A stretch of DNA of 64,000 nt from Chitinophaga jiangningensis (GCF_900142605.1 NZ_FRBL01000006.1:186001-250000), one strand, 5' to 3'; counted from the first letter of the stretch, positions 26,143-35,394 are shown. Program-made: numbers and translations. Notes: a model not told the origin generated them from the letters alone.

Positions 26143-28668
26143 TCAGCTTTTTTCATCTGGTTTTTCAAAGTTACGTATAACCGATTCATCTACACTGCGA
26201 ATGTGTAAATCCCGCTGTGGATAAGGCAATTCAATGCCCGCCCGGTTGAACTCCCCATATATGTAAGCCAATACATCACTTTGCAGCGGCCCCGCATCCC
26301 CCAGCTCGGAAATCCAAAAATACACCTTGAAATTGATGGAGTTGTCCGCAAACTGACTCAGTAATATAATAGGCGCCGGAGAAGTGAGCACTCCCGTACG
26401 GGCTGTAAATGCACTGTTGATAATCTCTTTCACCTGCTGCACATCGCTGCCATAAGCCACGCCAATGCTGAACTCCACCCGGCGGTTCCTGCTCGTCAGC
26501 GTCCAGTTGATCAGCTGCTGTGATATCAGATCGCCGTTAGGCACAATCACCTCCGACCCATCATACGCCGAAATCTTACTGGAGCGGATGCCAATCTCCT
26601 TCACCACGCCGGAACGCGTACCCAGCTCTATCACATCACCCACCTCAATCGGCTTCTCAAAGGCCAGGATAATCCCTGATACCAGGTTGTTCACCACATT
26701 CTGTAAACCGAAACCTATGCCCACACCCAGCGCACCAATCACAATGGCAATTTTATCCATCGGTATCCCGGATGCGGAAAAAGCAAGCAGAAAACCTCCC
26801 GCCAGTATTGTCAGTCGCAGCAGCAGGATAGCCGAACCCAGCTTGTTCTTTTTGCCGGTGCTCTGCTGCCCCGAAGTGCCGAATAAATAGGAGATAAGCT
26901 GCGACACCACAAACGCTACCCATATCACAATCACAAATACTATAATGCTGCTATACGTAAACTCCAGGCTCCCCAGCTTGCGACTGGTGGATAAAAAGTC
27001 GCTCAGCCAGTCATAAATAACTTCATACATGTACAGATTACGGGATACCAGCACCAGCCAGCCGAAAAATGCCAGCACCGTAAACAACGTACGTAATTTA
27101 TTCTGTACCTCCTGGTAGTCCACAAATGATATGAAACTGCTGCTCGTTTTATTAGCTTCCACCTGCAGGTATACGGCCTCCAGCAATATAGTAGTAACCA
27201 CGTACAGGTTCACTGCCATAAATGTGTTCACCACCGCGCTGGATCCCAGCACCTTCGCCAATGTAACCCGCGCCATCAGTACCGCCACCATCGAAAAAAA
27301 CGCGGTTAGTATATAGATGATCAGCAGCGGAGCCGTGTACTTTGGCTCCGCAAAAGTCGACACTGACGTCTCCCGTAATAACCTGATGCCTAAAATAATA
27401 GAAAGCGCCGAACCCACCAGGATGCCCCACTGCTCCACATAAGTCACTTCTATCAATAAATTGTTCAGGGAGTACACCACCAATAACCCCATCAGCATCA
27501 GCCAGTTTCTAAACAACGTTTTGGGCAGCTGTTTATGTAACATGTAGGTTAATGCCAGCATGATAATAAACCACATGATCTCTGTGTACAAAATCGGATA
27601 CCGGATCGATAAAACGGTCGACAACGTACTGATAAACAACAAGGTACTGGCTATCGGATAGCGGTACAGGAATTTGGAATGCAGCAGTATCGCCTCGGCT
27701 TCCTGCTCCTCATGCCGCGCCCTGATCCGGCGAATGTTATAAAATATCCACCAGCCAAATAATATTGTTAGCAACAACCACACAAAAAATATTGGCCAGT
27801 GAATCGCAAAAAATAACCCCAGCACCTTCGTACTCTTATGCAGCGATACCTTCACCACCTGCAGGAAAGTCATTGGATTAATGCTGTCCCGGGCAGGCCG
27901 CCAGATGTAATGATAATCCCGGTTAAACATGTGCGTGGTAAACTGCTGAATCCTGAAATTCATATCTTCCAGCAGATTACTTACCTCAATATACCGGTTA
28001 GCTACCTTGTTTTGCAGCAACCCGATTTTGATAAGATTCGCTCTGTTAGCACTATCCACCGCCCTGAACTTCGTAATCAGGTTCGACAACTGACCCACAT
28101 AAAAACCATACAATTCATCCTCAGAAGGAATGTTGCGCATAGCTGTATCCCGCCGCAATGAATGAATGGTATCGTTGATTTCCACGAGCCGGTCGTAATA
28201 GGAAAAAAGGGTGGACTGCCAGGAATTCAGCTTGCGCTCCAGCTGATCCAGCATAATCTTGTTGGTATGAATATCATTCAGGTTAGGGGTGCGGGAAAGC
28301 CCGGCAATATTCAGTTTCACCAGGGCCAGGCAACTATCTATCAACGGCAGCATTTCCGTAATGCCGGAAGTATCAAACCCTCGCTTTAAGGAGCTCATCT
28401 CCTGGTTCAGGAGCAAAGTATAATTTTCTATCCGGTTGATGAGTAAGGCCACGGTAGTGTCAGACCTTCGTATACGCGTTTCACTGCTAGTATCAGCAGC
28501 GGCTTTTTTCAAATTGCGGCTGATGGTGGCGCTGTCGGCCGGCCGCAGGGTATCATGCGCCATCGTATTGATAGCGACGGTTTTCTTCCGCTGGGCTTCC
28601 GCCGGTATAAAATGTATACACAGCCAGCAACAAAGCAGCATGAAACGTATAATAACCTGAATGGACAT
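26143..28668 (-). CDS. Large MscS-family mechanosensitive channel
   Basis: 841 residues with a signal peptide (about 1-25, ending PAEA), a long periplasmic helical N-terminal region (to about 260), ten or so membrane helices, and the MscS pore and beta domain near the end. The pore segment is GALGVGIGFGLQNVVNNLVSG (core GFGLQNVVNN) followed by EKPIEVGDVIEL and VPNGDLISQQLINW. This architecture resembles MscK/MscM-type channels that release solutes on hypo-osmotic shock. It is transcribed alone, divergent from glpD-like 28767-30332. Confidence 0.93.
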   Translation of the reverse strand: MSIQVIIRFMLLCCWLCIHFIPAEAQRKKTVAINTMAHDTLRPADSATISRNLKKAAADTSSETRIRRSDTTVALLINRIENYTLLLNQEMSSLKRGFDTSGITEMLPLIDSCLALVKLNIAGLSRTPNLNDIHTNKIMLDQLERKLNSWQSTLFSYYDRLVEINDTIHSLRRDTAMRNIPSEDELYGFYVGQLSNLITKFRAVDSANRANLIKIGLLQNKVANRYIEVSNLLEDMNFRIQQFTTHMFNRDYHYIWRPARDSINPMTFLQVVKVSLHKSTKVLGLFFAIHWPIFFVWLLLTILFGWWIFYNIRRIRARHEEQEAEAILLHSKFLYRYPIASTLLFISTLSTVLSIRYPILYTEIMWFIIMLALTYMLHKQLPKTLFRNWLMLMGLLVVYSLNNLLIEVTYVEQWGILVGSALSIILGIRLLRETSVSTFAEPKYTAPLLIIYILTAFFSMVAVLMARVTLAKVLGSSAVVNTFMAVNLYVVTTILLEAVYLQVEANKTSSSFISFVDYQEVQNKLRTLFTVLAFFGWLVLVSRNLYMYEVIYDWLSDFLSTSRKLGSLEFTYSSIIVFVIVIWVAFVVSQLISYLFGTSGQQSTGKKNKLGSAILLLRLTILAGGFLLAFSASGIPMDKIAIVIGALGVGIGFGLQNVVNNLVSGIILAFEKPIEVGDVIELGTRSGVVKEIGIRSSKISAYDGSEVIVPNGDLISQQLINWTLTSRNRRVEFSIGVAYGSDVQQVKEIINSAFTARTGVLTSPAPIILLSQFADNSINFKVYFWISELGDAGPLQSDVLAYIYGEFNRAGIELPYPQRDLHIRSVDESVIRNFEKPDEKS

Positions 28669-28766
28669 ATGTAATTACTATCAGGAACGCTTAACCAGCG
28701 TTAAAAGTTTGGTCATTGCCAAACATTTAGCCTTTTAGGCCGTTTACTCTCTGTAGATTTTTGTAT

Positions 28767-30332
28767 ATGAAAAGAGAAGAAATTGTCGCATCGCTGCGCG
28801 CCGACCTTGAGCCCTGGGATATCATTGTAGTAGGTGGCGGGGCCACCGGCCTTGGGGCCGCCCTGGAAGCGGTTACCCGCGGATATCGTACCCTCCTCCT
28901 CGAACAGGTGGATTTCGCTAAATCTACCTCCAGCAAAAGCACTAAGCTGGTTCATGGAGGTGTCCGGTACCTGGCCCAGGGGGATGTGAGCCTCGTGCGC
29001 GAAGCCAGCGTAGAACGTGGCCTGCTCACGCGTAACGCGCCCCACCTGGTGCGTAATCTCTCTTTTGTAATCCCAACCTTCTCCTGGTGGGAAAACCTGA
29101 AGTATACCATCGGCCTCAAAATGTACGACTGGCTCGCCGGCCGCCTCAGCCTGGGCAAATCCAAACATATTTCAAAGGCAGAAGCACTGGAGCGACTCTC
29201 CACCCTCAAGCCGGATAAACTCGCCGGTGGCGTGCTTTACCACGACGGCCAATTCGATGACAGCCGCCTGGCCATCAATCTCGCCCAAACCATCGTGGAC
29301 AAAAACGGCACCGTGCTCAACTACATGAAAGTGACCGCACTCCGGAAAGATGAACTGGGAAGAATAGCAGGGGTAACGGTAAGGGATACACTAAACGGCG
29401 GCCCGGATTTTCACCTCAATACCCGCGCGGTGATTAACGCTACCGGCGTATTCGCAGACGATATCCTGGAAATGGATAATCCCGCAGCACCTAAGTCCAT
29501 CGCTGCCAGCCAGGGCGTACACGTGGTGCTGGATAAAAAATTCCTGCCCGGGCATAATGCACTTATGATACCTTCCACCAGCGACGGACGCGTGCTATTC
29601 GCCGTCCCCTGGCACGATAAAGTGGTGGTAGGCACCACCGACACACCCGTAAACTATATCACCCTCGACCCCCACGCCCTCGAAGCAGAAATAAACTTCA
29701 TCCTCACCACCGCCGATCAATACCTGGCTCACCCGCCTCAAAGAGCGGATGTACGCAGCGTTTGGGCAGGCCTCCGGCCACTGGCCGCCGCCAAGGCAGA
29801 AGGCCATAAAACCAAGGAAATATCCCGCAGCCATAAAATTATTGTCGCTAAATCAGGCCTCATCACTATCATCGGTGGTAAGTGGACTACCTACCGTCGC
29901 ATGGGCCAGGACGTAGTGGAAAAGCTGGAACAAACCCTGGTATGGAAACCAACGGAAACAGCTACACGCCATTTGCAGATCCATGGCGCCACGGATCAGG
30001 TCAACTGGGACGATCCCTGGTACTTCTACGGCAGTGACGAAAAACATATCAAAAGTCTGGAAGCCCACCACCCGGAATTGCAGGAAGTGCTCAGCCAGCC
30101 ATACAACATCAGAAAATCGCAGGTAATATGGGCCGTGAGAGAAGAAATGGCCCGGAATATAGAAGATTTTTTAGCCAGAAGGGTAAGGCTGCTTTTCCTC
30201 GATGCAAAGGAAGCTATTCGTATAGCCCCCGCCGTAGCCGCCACCATGGCGAAGGAGTTGAACAAAGATGAAAGCTGGATCAACCAGCAAATCGATTCTT
30301 TCAATAAAGAGGCAGCATTGTTCTTATTATAA
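28767..30332 (+). CDS. glpD: Aerobic glycerol-3-phosphate dehydrogenase (FAD-dependent)
   Basis: 521 residues from ATG 28767; a TTG two codons earlier is less likely. The N-terminal FAD-binding motif is DIIVVGGGATGLGAALEA (about 18-35), and STSSKSTKLVHGGVRYL is the substrate/FAD loop of the GlpD family (core KLVHGGVRYL). A C-terminal helical domain closes the protein. The enzyme oxidises sn-glycerol-3-phosphate to dihydroxyacetone phosphate and passes electrons to quinone at the inner membrane. No glpF or glpK is adjacent. A strong terminator follows its stop directly. Confidence 0.95.
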   Translation: MKREEIVASLRADLEPWDIIVVGGGATGLGAALEAVTRGYRTLLLEQVDFAKSTSSKSTKLVHGGVRYLAQGDVSLVREASVERGLLTRNAPHLVRNLSFVIPTFSWWENLKYTIGLKMYDWLAGRLSLGKSKHISKAEALERLSTLKPDKLAGGVLYHDGQFDDSRLAINLAQTIVDKNGTVLNYMKVTALRKDELGRIAGVTVRDTLNGGPDFHLNTRAVINATGVFADDILEMDNPAAPKSIAASQGVHVVLDKKFLPGHNALMIPSTSDGRVLFAVPWHDKVVVGTTDTPVNYITLDPHALEAEINFILTTADQYLAHPPQRADVRSVWAGLRPLAAAKAEGHKTKEISRSHKIIVAKSGLITIIGGKWTTYRRMGQDVVEKLEQTLVWKPTETATRHLQIHGATDQVNWDDPWYFYGSDEKHIKSLEAHHPELQEVLSQPYNIRKSQVIWAVREEMARNIEDFLARRVRLLFLDAKEAIRIAPAVAATMAKELNKDESWINQQIDSFNKEAALFLL

Positions 30333-30367
30333 AAGGGGAAAGGGCCACCAGGGCCCTTTCCCCTTTT
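30331..30367 (+). terminator. Terminator of glpD
   Basis: A perfect 15-bp stem (AAAAGGGGAAAGGGC / GCCCTTTCCCCTTTT) begins inside the stop codon of glpD. The A-rich left and T-rich right ends allow it to act in both directions. Confidence 0.85.
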
Positions 30368-30449
30368 GATCCAGCGCCACAGGCGCTGGATCAAAGAATC
30401 TTAAAATAAACAGCAAAGCACAAGCCTTAGCTGCTTACCTGCTTTGCTG
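30368..30449 (-). terminator. Two further hairpins, the right one a terminator for the minus-strand operon
   Basis: GATCCAGCGCC-ACA-GGCGCTGGATC (30368-30392) is a perfect 11-bp hairpin with no U-run. CAGCAAAGCA (30411-30420) pairs with TGCTTTGCTG (30440-30449) and, on the minus strand, is followed by TTTATTTT, so it probably ends the nitroreductase operon. Confidence 0.6.
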
Positions 30450-30494
30450 CTTGGCGAGAAAAAAAGACAAAACAAAATCCTTTGCAAGAAAAAA

Positions 30495-31088
30495 TTACAT
30501 CCACTTAAATTTCTCTTCCGCAGGCTTCACCCGCTTCCCAGCCGGGGCAGCCTCGTCCGAATAACCTAAATAGAAGAAGCCCAGCACCTGGTCTTCGTCG
30601 CCCAGTCCCAGGTAATCTTTCATAGCAGGGTGGAAGGTCATACCGCCCGATCCCCAGTAACCTGAAATACCACGTGCATTGGCGCTCAGCCACATATTCT
30701 GTACGGCACAGGCCACAGCAGCCACTTCTTCTACCACCGGAATATTTGGTTTATTACCTCTTTTCATGGTAATGGCAATCACGTGAGAAGCCAGGTCCCC
30801 CTGGGTTTTCAGCTTATCGTAGTTGCCTGCGATGTACTTTTCAGCAAGGGTATATTGCTTATACATGTCTGCATGAGCCGTGCAAAATTCCTGTACTTTT
30901 TCGCCACTGAAAACCACGAAATACCAGGGTTCGGTATAACCGTGAGTAGGGGCCCAGTCAGCCATCTGCAGCAGTTCACGTACGGTTTCGTCAGCAATCT
31001 TTTTACCGTTCATGCTCGTAGGCTTAATGTTACGGCGGTTGCTGATAATGCTATCCACAATTGTGGCTGGTGTTGTTGTATCTATCAT
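30495..31088 (-). CDS. Nitroreductase-family FMN-dependent oxidoreductase
   Basis: 197 residues. The start SIISNRRNIKP...DETVRELLQMADWAPTHGYTEPWYF is typical of the family, with R18/R19 and the TEPWYFVV segment at the FMN site; GISGYWGSGGMTFHPA and LGFFYLGY form the C-terminal FMN-binding part. Such enzymes reduce nitro compounds, quinones or related electrophiles with NAD(P)H; the natural substrate is unclear. It is the last gene of a four-gene minus-strand operon, 12 bases after the thioesterase. Confidence 0.92.
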   Translation of the reverse strand: MIDTTTPATIVDSIISNRRNIKPTSMNGKKIADETVRELLQMADWAPTHGYTEPWYFVVFSGEKVQEFCTAHADMYKQYTLAEKYIAGNYDKLKTQGDLASHVIAITMKRGNKPNIPVVEEVAAVACAVQNMWLSANARGISGYWGSGGMTFHPAMKDYLGLGDEDQVLGFFYLGYSDEAAPAGKRVKPAEEKFKWM

Positions 31089-31100
31089 GAGTTGGTGTTT

Positions 31101-31535
31101 TTAATTTTCAAGACTGGCCTTCATTTCGGGCGACAGTCGCGCTACTTTTCTGGTGTTATAATCAAAGCAAACCATGCCGGTTTTGCCTTCTGCAATGGTG
31201 TGGGTTTTATCGGCCCGTGAAGTGGTAATGCGATAAAAAAGTTCGAACCCAAAGGTGCTGAACTCGCCCGCAGCCACTTCCACCACCAGCACATCGCCAT
31301 GAAAGGCTTCACCTTTATAGGCGATCGCCACATCGGCCATAATCAAACCGGTGTTCGTCACCAGGTCCAGCTCTTTATATCCGATGGATTGCAGGTATTG
31401 CAGCCTGGATTCGTGCATGATGCTAAGGATAGCGTCGTTGCCCACATGGCCGCCGTAATTCACATCCTGTATTCTTACCGGAATCTGCGTGCTAAAAGGA
31501 AAAGCAGCCGGTAAATCAATTTTTATTCTTGCCAT
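31101..31535 (-). CDS. Hotdog-fold acyl-CoA thioesterase (4HBT type)
   Basis: 144 residues with a single hotdog domain. The catalytic-type segment is RIQDVNYGGHVGNDAILSIMHESRLQ (core DVNYGGHVGNDA), with the D followed by the family's G-H/N and E residues. The enzyme would hydrolyse an acyl- or hydroxybenzoyl-CoA in the cytoplasm. It lies 20 bases downstream of rdgB and 12 before the nitroreductase, so co-transcription is likely, though no shared pathway is apparent. Confidence 0.9.
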   Translation of the reverse strand: MARIKIDLPAAFPFSTQIPVRIQDVNYGGHVGNDAILSIMHESRLQYLQSIGYKELDLVTNTGLIMADVAIAYKGEAFHGDVLVVEVAAGEFSTFGFELFYRITTSRADKTHTIAEGKTGMVCFDYNTRKVARLSPEMKASLEN

Positions 31536-31555
31536 TATGCTGGTTTAGGGAGATA

Positions 31556-32137
31556 TTATTGTAAGTCCTGCAGAAATGCTACGAATTTTTGAAATGCCCT
31601 GGCGCGGTGACTGTACTGATTTTTTTCAGAGAGATCCATTTCCGCAAAGGCTTTATCTGCCCCGTCCGGGATAAAAATCGGGTCGTATCCAAAGCCTTTG
31701 CTGCCTTTTATGTCGGCGGTGATCCGGCCTTTACTTACCCCTTCAAACTGGTATTCTTTCCCATTTAATATCAGGGAGATGACAGTGCGGAACTGAGCGG
31801 TTCTATCGGTCTTATCCCGCATTTCTTCCAGTACTTTGGTGATGTTGTCGGCGGAGGACTTCTGTTCCCCGGCATAGCGGGCAGAAAGCACGCCTGGAGC
31901 GCCGTTCAGCGCTGCTATTTCCAGGCCGGTATCTTCAGCAAAGCAGTTGGTACCGGTCATCCGGTGGATGGTTTCGGATTTTTCCCGGGCGTTGGCTTCC
32001 AGCGTATCGTGCGGCTCCGGAATATCAATATCGATGCCTGCGTCCAGCAGGGTCACGATCTCAAACTGGTCACCGAGCAATGATTTGAATTCCTTGACTT
32101 TATTTTCGTTGTTCGTCGCAAATATTAATTTCATCAT
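31556..32137 (-). CDS. rdgB: XTP/dITP pyrophosphatase (RdgB/HAM1)
   Basis: 193 residues. FATNNENKVKEFKSLL (about 5-20) is the nucleotide-binding start of the family, CFAEDTGLEIAALNGAPGVLSARYAG (core EDTGLEIAALNG) holds the metal-binding acidic residues, and GFGYDPIFIPDG and SHRARAFQKF are the C-terminal signatures. It cleans non-canonical purine triphosphates from the nucleotide pool. The start is either of two adjacent ATGs. It lies 7 bases after the upstream unknown gene. Confidence 0.95.
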   Translation of the reverse strand: MMKLIFATNNENKVKEFKSLLGDQFEIVTLLDAGIDIDIPEPHDTLEANAREKSETIHRMTGTNCFAEDTGLEIAALNGAPGVLSARYAGEQKSSADNITKVLEEMRDKTDRTAQFRTVISLILNGKEYQFEGVSKGRITADIKGSKGFGYDPIFIPDGADKAFAEMDLSEKNQYSHRARAFQKFVAFLQDLQ

Positions 32138-32144
32138 TATATAG

Positions 32145-32642
32145 CTATATCGTCAGTAATTGTTTGAGTGCCGCCCACAGTCTGGCCTTGAGGGTTTTGT
32201 CCGTGCCAATAATCTGTAGTCCGTCTGAAAACAGCACGGCGCTGCTGTCGATGGTGAACAACTGGTAGTTCGGCAGTTCATCTATGGCCAGTTGCTGCGG
32301 TGCGATCCCAAATACAACGGCCTGGTTTATTTTAATAGCCTGTTGCCAGTCGGCAAAGCTGAGGTCAGGGTAGGAACTGATGTTAATAAGTGCTACATCC
32401 TGCATCCCGAGTTTACAAGCGTTTAATATATTGGTAAGGAGGTTGAATAATTCGTCGTTTAAATAGGGTTCGTTTTCGTTTTGTATGAAGAGCGCAACGT
32501 TTTTTTGATTTTCTCCTAAAAATTTGACTTTAGGGAGCGATTTTTGTGGGCTGGCAGTTCCCTCCGTTTTCCCGGGAATGATGGGCTGGGCAAAGAGTTT
32601 CGCCAAAAAGTACGGGTCCAGTTGCAAATCTTCAAGCGCCAT
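32145..32642 (-). CDS. Conserved hypothetical protein (165 aa)
   Basis: Not assigned to a named family. The sequence starts MALEDLQLDPYFLAKLF, has a basic linker (PQKSLPKVKFLG) and an alpha/beta C-terminal half (KNVALFIQNENEPYL, DVALINISSYPDLSF, QLFTIDSSAVLF). No signal peptide or membrane helix. It is first in the operon with rdgB, which may point to nucleotide or DNA housekeeping, but no motif confirms that. It is divergent from ilvE, sharing a 131-base promoter region. Confidence 0.7.
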   Translation of the reverse strand: MALEDLQLDPYFLAKLFAQPIIPGKTEGTASPQKSLPKVKFLGENQKNVALFIQNENEPYLNDELFNLLTNILNACKLGMQDVALINISSYPDLSFADWQQAIKINQAVVFGIAPQQLAIDELPNYQLFTIDSSAVLFSDGLQIIGTDKTLKARLWAALKQLLTI

Positions 32643-32773
32643 AGTTATTATAATTATAATTTATATGAAGGTCCCGCGTGGGGAAAAATCAGTTTATTTG
32701 CACAGTCCTGCCTTTCCAGGCACGATGTGTACACAACGAAAGTGTAAAAATATTGAGATAAAATTGATTAACC

Positions 32774-33871
32774 ATGATGGTAGCTAAATCAACAGTAAAG
32801 GAAGAAGCTGTTAAGAAGATCAAGGTCACCAAAACAGCGCATAGTCGGATAGGTGAGATAGATTTTAATAACCTGGTATTTGGTAAAAAGTATGCCGACC
32901 ATATGCTGGTGGCGGATTTTGACGGTAAAGAGTGGACAAATCCACAAATTATCCCTTTCCAGAACTTTTCAGTGAGTCCTTCCAATGCGGCCTGGCATTA
33001 CGGTCAGGCGATTTTTGAAGGTATTAAAGCCTACAAGGATCCACAGGGCAATCCGATGATTTTCCGCCCTTACGATAACTATAAACGCTTCAACCTCTCC
33101 GCGGAGAGGATGGGCATGCCTCCTGTACCTGAATGGTTATTCATTGGCGGTATGGATATGCTCATTGATCTGGATCGCGACTGGGTGCCAACCGGCGAAG
33201 GCTGCTCCCTGTACCTGCGTCCGTTTATGATTGCGGCGGACGAGTTTATCGGGGTACGCCCATCTGATACCTACCGATTTGCTATTATTAATTCCCCTTC
33301 CGGCCCATATTTTAATAAGCCTATTAAATTACTGGTGCAGGATAAATATGTACGTGCCTTTCCTGGCGGCGTAGGCTATGCCAAAGCTGCCGGTAACTAC
33401 GGTGGCGCAATGTATCCGACCCAGCAGGCCCGCCTGCAGGGCTTCGACCAGATCCTCTGGGTAGACGGTTATGAGCATAAATACCTGCAGGAATGCGGTA
33501 CCATGAACGTTTTCGCTATTATCGGCAATAATGCCATTACGCCTGACCTTACCCAGGGCACTATCCTGGAAGGTGTAACACGTAACAGTGTAATGGATGT
33601 TTTAAAAGATATGGGACTTAATGTGGAAGAAAGGCCTATTTCTATTGACGAAATCGTATCGGCCTACAACAAGGGTACACTCCGCGAGGTATTTGGTACC
33701 GGCACTGCCGCCAGCGTAGCTTACGTGGAGCAGCTGGATTACCTGGATAACCACCTGAAACTGGACACTACTAAATATGAAGTAGGGGCAGAAGTGATCC
33801 GCCGCCTGGATGGTATCCGTACCGGCAGGGCAGCAGATACCCGCAACTGGAATTACATAGTTGGCCAATAA
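32774..33871 (+). CDS. ilvE: Branched-chain amino acid aminotransferase
   Basis: 365 residues, class IV PLP fold, of the longer type. The PLP lysine is K204 in GYAKAAGNYGG, and YLQECGTMNVFAI and GTILEGVTRNSVMDV hold the cofactor-binding E and the dimer loop. It makes and degrades leucine, isoleucine and valine by transamination with 2-oxoglutarate. The start is ATG 32774 or the ATG directly after it. Transcribed alone and ended by a strong hairpin. Confidence 0.96.
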   Translation: MMVAKSTVKEEAVKKIKVTKTAHSRIGEIDFNNLVFGKKYADHMLVADFDGKEWTNPQIIPFQNFSVSPSNAAWHYGQAIFEGIKAYKDPQGNPMIFRPYDNYKRFNLSAERMGMPPVPEWLFIGGMDMLIDLDRDWVPTGEGCSLYLRPFMIAADEFIGVRPSDTYRFAIINSPSGPYFNKPIKLLVQDKYVRAFPGGVGYAKAAGNYGGAMYPTQQARLQGFDQILWVDGYEHKYLQECGTMNVFAIIGNNAITPDLTQGTILEGVTRNSVMDVLKDMGLNVEERPISIDEIVSAYNKGTLREVFGTGTAASVAYVEQLDYLDNHLKLDTTKYEVGAEVIRRLDGIRTGRAADTRNWNYIVGQ

Positions 33872-33899
33872 TCAGCCACTTATATAATATTATATAAAG

Positions 33900-33936
33900 A
33901 GAACTTATGCCCGTTGAGGGTATAAGTTCTTTTTTT
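33900..33936 (+). terminator. Terminator of ilvE
   Basis: AGAACTTATGCCC pairs with GGGTATAAGTTCT (one G-U) around a five-base loop, followed by seven T. An AT palindrome (33880-33897) precedes it. Confidence 0.85.
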
Positions 33937-33980
33937 AAGGGAAGTCGATATTTTTTTATGGTAGATTTCAGGAGAAACCC

Positions 33981-33988
33981 TACCTTTG
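33981..33988 (+). promoter_or_regulatory. Upstream promoter candidate of rpsL
   Basis: TACCTTTG matches the -7 consensus exactly, 198 bases before rpsL; no clear TTTG at -33. Confidence 0.45.
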
Positions 33989-34086
33989 CGTTCCGGTTAC
34001 AGGTAAGCGTATCAATTACCTAAGGAACCAAAACCGCTTCCGGGGTAGTTGCACCACTGGTGTGACGAAAAAATTTTTCGAAACAA

Positions 34087-34118
34087 TTTTGTTATTCACA
34101 GTTATAGTTTTACCTTTG
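34087..34118 (+). promoter_or_regulatory. Main promoter of rpsL-rpsG
   Basis: TTTTG (34087-34091), 19 bases, TACCTTTG (34111-34118): consensus at both elements. The transcript would have a leader of about 60 bases. Confidence 0.75.
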
Positions 34119-34185
34119 CCGTCCCAAAATCCCATATGGGAAATTTGGTCGTCTTAGTAAACCGACATAAAAAACTAGGTAAAGA

Positions 34186-34566
34186 ATGCCTACTATACAA
34201 CAATTAGTAAGAAAAGGAAGAGAAATTATCCGGGCTAAGTCTAAGTCCAGGGCATTAGATAGCTGCCCTCAGCGCCGTGGCGTTTGTACGCGTGTATACA
34301 CTACTACGCCTAAAAAACCTAACTCCGCATTGCGTAAAGTTGCGAAAGTGCGTTTGACCAACAAAGTTGAGGTGATTGCATATATCCCAGGTGAAGGTCA
34401 TAACCTCCAGGAGCACTCTATCGTACTGATCCGTGGTGGAAGGGTAAAAGACTTACCAGGTGTTCGTTATCACATCGTTCGCGGTTCCCTCGATACTGCT
34501 GGTGTGAAAGACAGAAAGCAGAGCCGTTCCAAATATGGTACTAAAAAGGAAAAGGCTAAAAAATAA
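34186..34566 (+). CDS. rpsL: Small-subunit ribosomal protein S12
   Basis: 126 residues, full length. The decoding-site loop TTPKKPNSALRKVAKVRL (core KPNSALRK) and RGGRVKDLPGVRYH, with the PGVRYH loop where streptomycin-resistance changes fall, are both wild-type in form. First gene of the str cluster, with tandem promoters upstream and rpsG 29 bases downstream. In most Bacteroidota fusA follows; here it is 8.6 kb away. Confidence 0.98.
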   Translation: MPTIQQLVRKGREIIRAKSKSRALDSCPQRRGVCTRVYTTTPKKPNSALRKVAKVRLTNKVEVIAYIPGEGHNLQEHSIVLIRGGRVKDLPGVRYHIVRGSLDTAGVKDRKQSRSKYGTKKEKAKK

Positions 34567-34595
34567 TAATTAATAATAGTAGTAATTTTCAATAA

Positions 34596-35063
34596 ATGAG
34601 AAAGCAAGCTGCAAAGAAATTGCCTCTGGCTCCAGATCCAAGATTTAATGACAAGCTGGTTACCCGCTTTGTTAATAATGTTATGGAGCAAGGAAAAAAG
34701 AGCATTGCCTATAAAATTTTCTACGATGCTGTGGATAAAGTGAGCCAAATGACCGGCGAAAACGGTTACGAGGTTTGGAGAAAGGCATTAACTAACGTTA
34801 CTCCTGCTGTTGAAGTTAGAAGCCGTCGTATCGGTGGTGCTACCTTCCAGATTCCTGCTGAGGTTCGTCCTGACAGAAAGATCTCCCTGAGCATCAAATG
34901 GTTAGTTCGTTACGCTAGTGACAGAAACGGTAAGAGCATGGCTGACAAGCTGGCGAATGAAATCGTAGCAGCAAGCAAAGGTGAAGGTGCCGCTTTCAAA
35001 AAGAAAGAAGATACTCACCGTATGGCTGAAGCTAACAAAGCTTTCTCTCACTTCAGAGTATAG
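34596..35063 (+). CDS. rpsG: Small-subunit ribosomal protein S7
   Basis: 155 residues, usual length, complete. MRKQAAKKLPLAPDPRFND and VMEQGKKSIAYKI (N-terminal 16S-binding part) and AYHRMAEANKAFSHF-like C-terminus (THRMAEANKAFSHFRV) are diagnostic. S7 nucleates the 30S head. The str transcript ends 33 bases later at a strong terminator, so S12-S7 are expressed without EF-G. Confidence 0.98.
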   Translation: MRKQAAKKLPLAPDPRFNDKLVTRFVNNVMEQGKKSIAYKIFYDAVDKVSQMTGENGYEVWRKALTNVTPAVEVRSRRIGGATFQIPAEVRPDRKISLSIKWLVRYASDRNGKSMADKLANEIVAASKGEGAAFKKKEDTHRMAEANKAFSHFRV

Positions 35064-35095
35064 TTCTTGCCCTAAAAGGCAAACTCAATATATTT

Positions 35096-35132
35096 GGCGA
35101 ACAGTTCTGTTATCGGAACTGTTCGCCTTTTT
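35096..35132 (+). terminator. Terminator after rpsG
   Basis: GGCGAACAGTTC pairs with GAACTGTTCGCC around an eight-base loop, followed by five T. Confidence 0.88.
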
Positions 35133-35163
35133 ATGTTTGCAAAATCCTAGCCGCTGCCTATAA

Positions 35164-35385
35164 GTTGCATTAACATCTCCCCAAACATAAAAAGTCAGGG
35201 GTACGCCCTCAAAGCAACTAATCACCCGTCAACTGCTGCAATAACATCTCCCCAAACATAAATAGCCAACGATCCCCCCTTAAAAAACTAATCTCCGACC
35301 CAATGCGGCATTAGCATCTCCCTAACCACCAAAAGCCCAACCGCGCGCAGCGCGGAACCACCTCAATGACACCGAAGGTGTCATT
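35164..35385. repeat. Degenerate 70-71-bp tandem repeats plus two short hairpins
   Basis: Three units share ACATCTCCCCAAACATAAA, clearest at 35173 and 35244 and degenerate at 35314 (spacings 71 and 70), each followed by a C-rich stretch and a CAACTAATC-like end in the first two. They are followed by CCGCGC-GCA-GCGCGG (35341-35355) and AATGACACC-GAA-GGTGTCATT (35365-35385). No gene is seen here; it fills the rpsG to collagen-gene gap. Confidence 0.6.
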
Positions 35386-35394
35386 AATAACCAT

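Noticed and set aside
35164..35340. CRISPR array after rpsG
   Set aside because: Units are tandem and decaying, with no constant repeat and unique spacers, and no cas genes are present.
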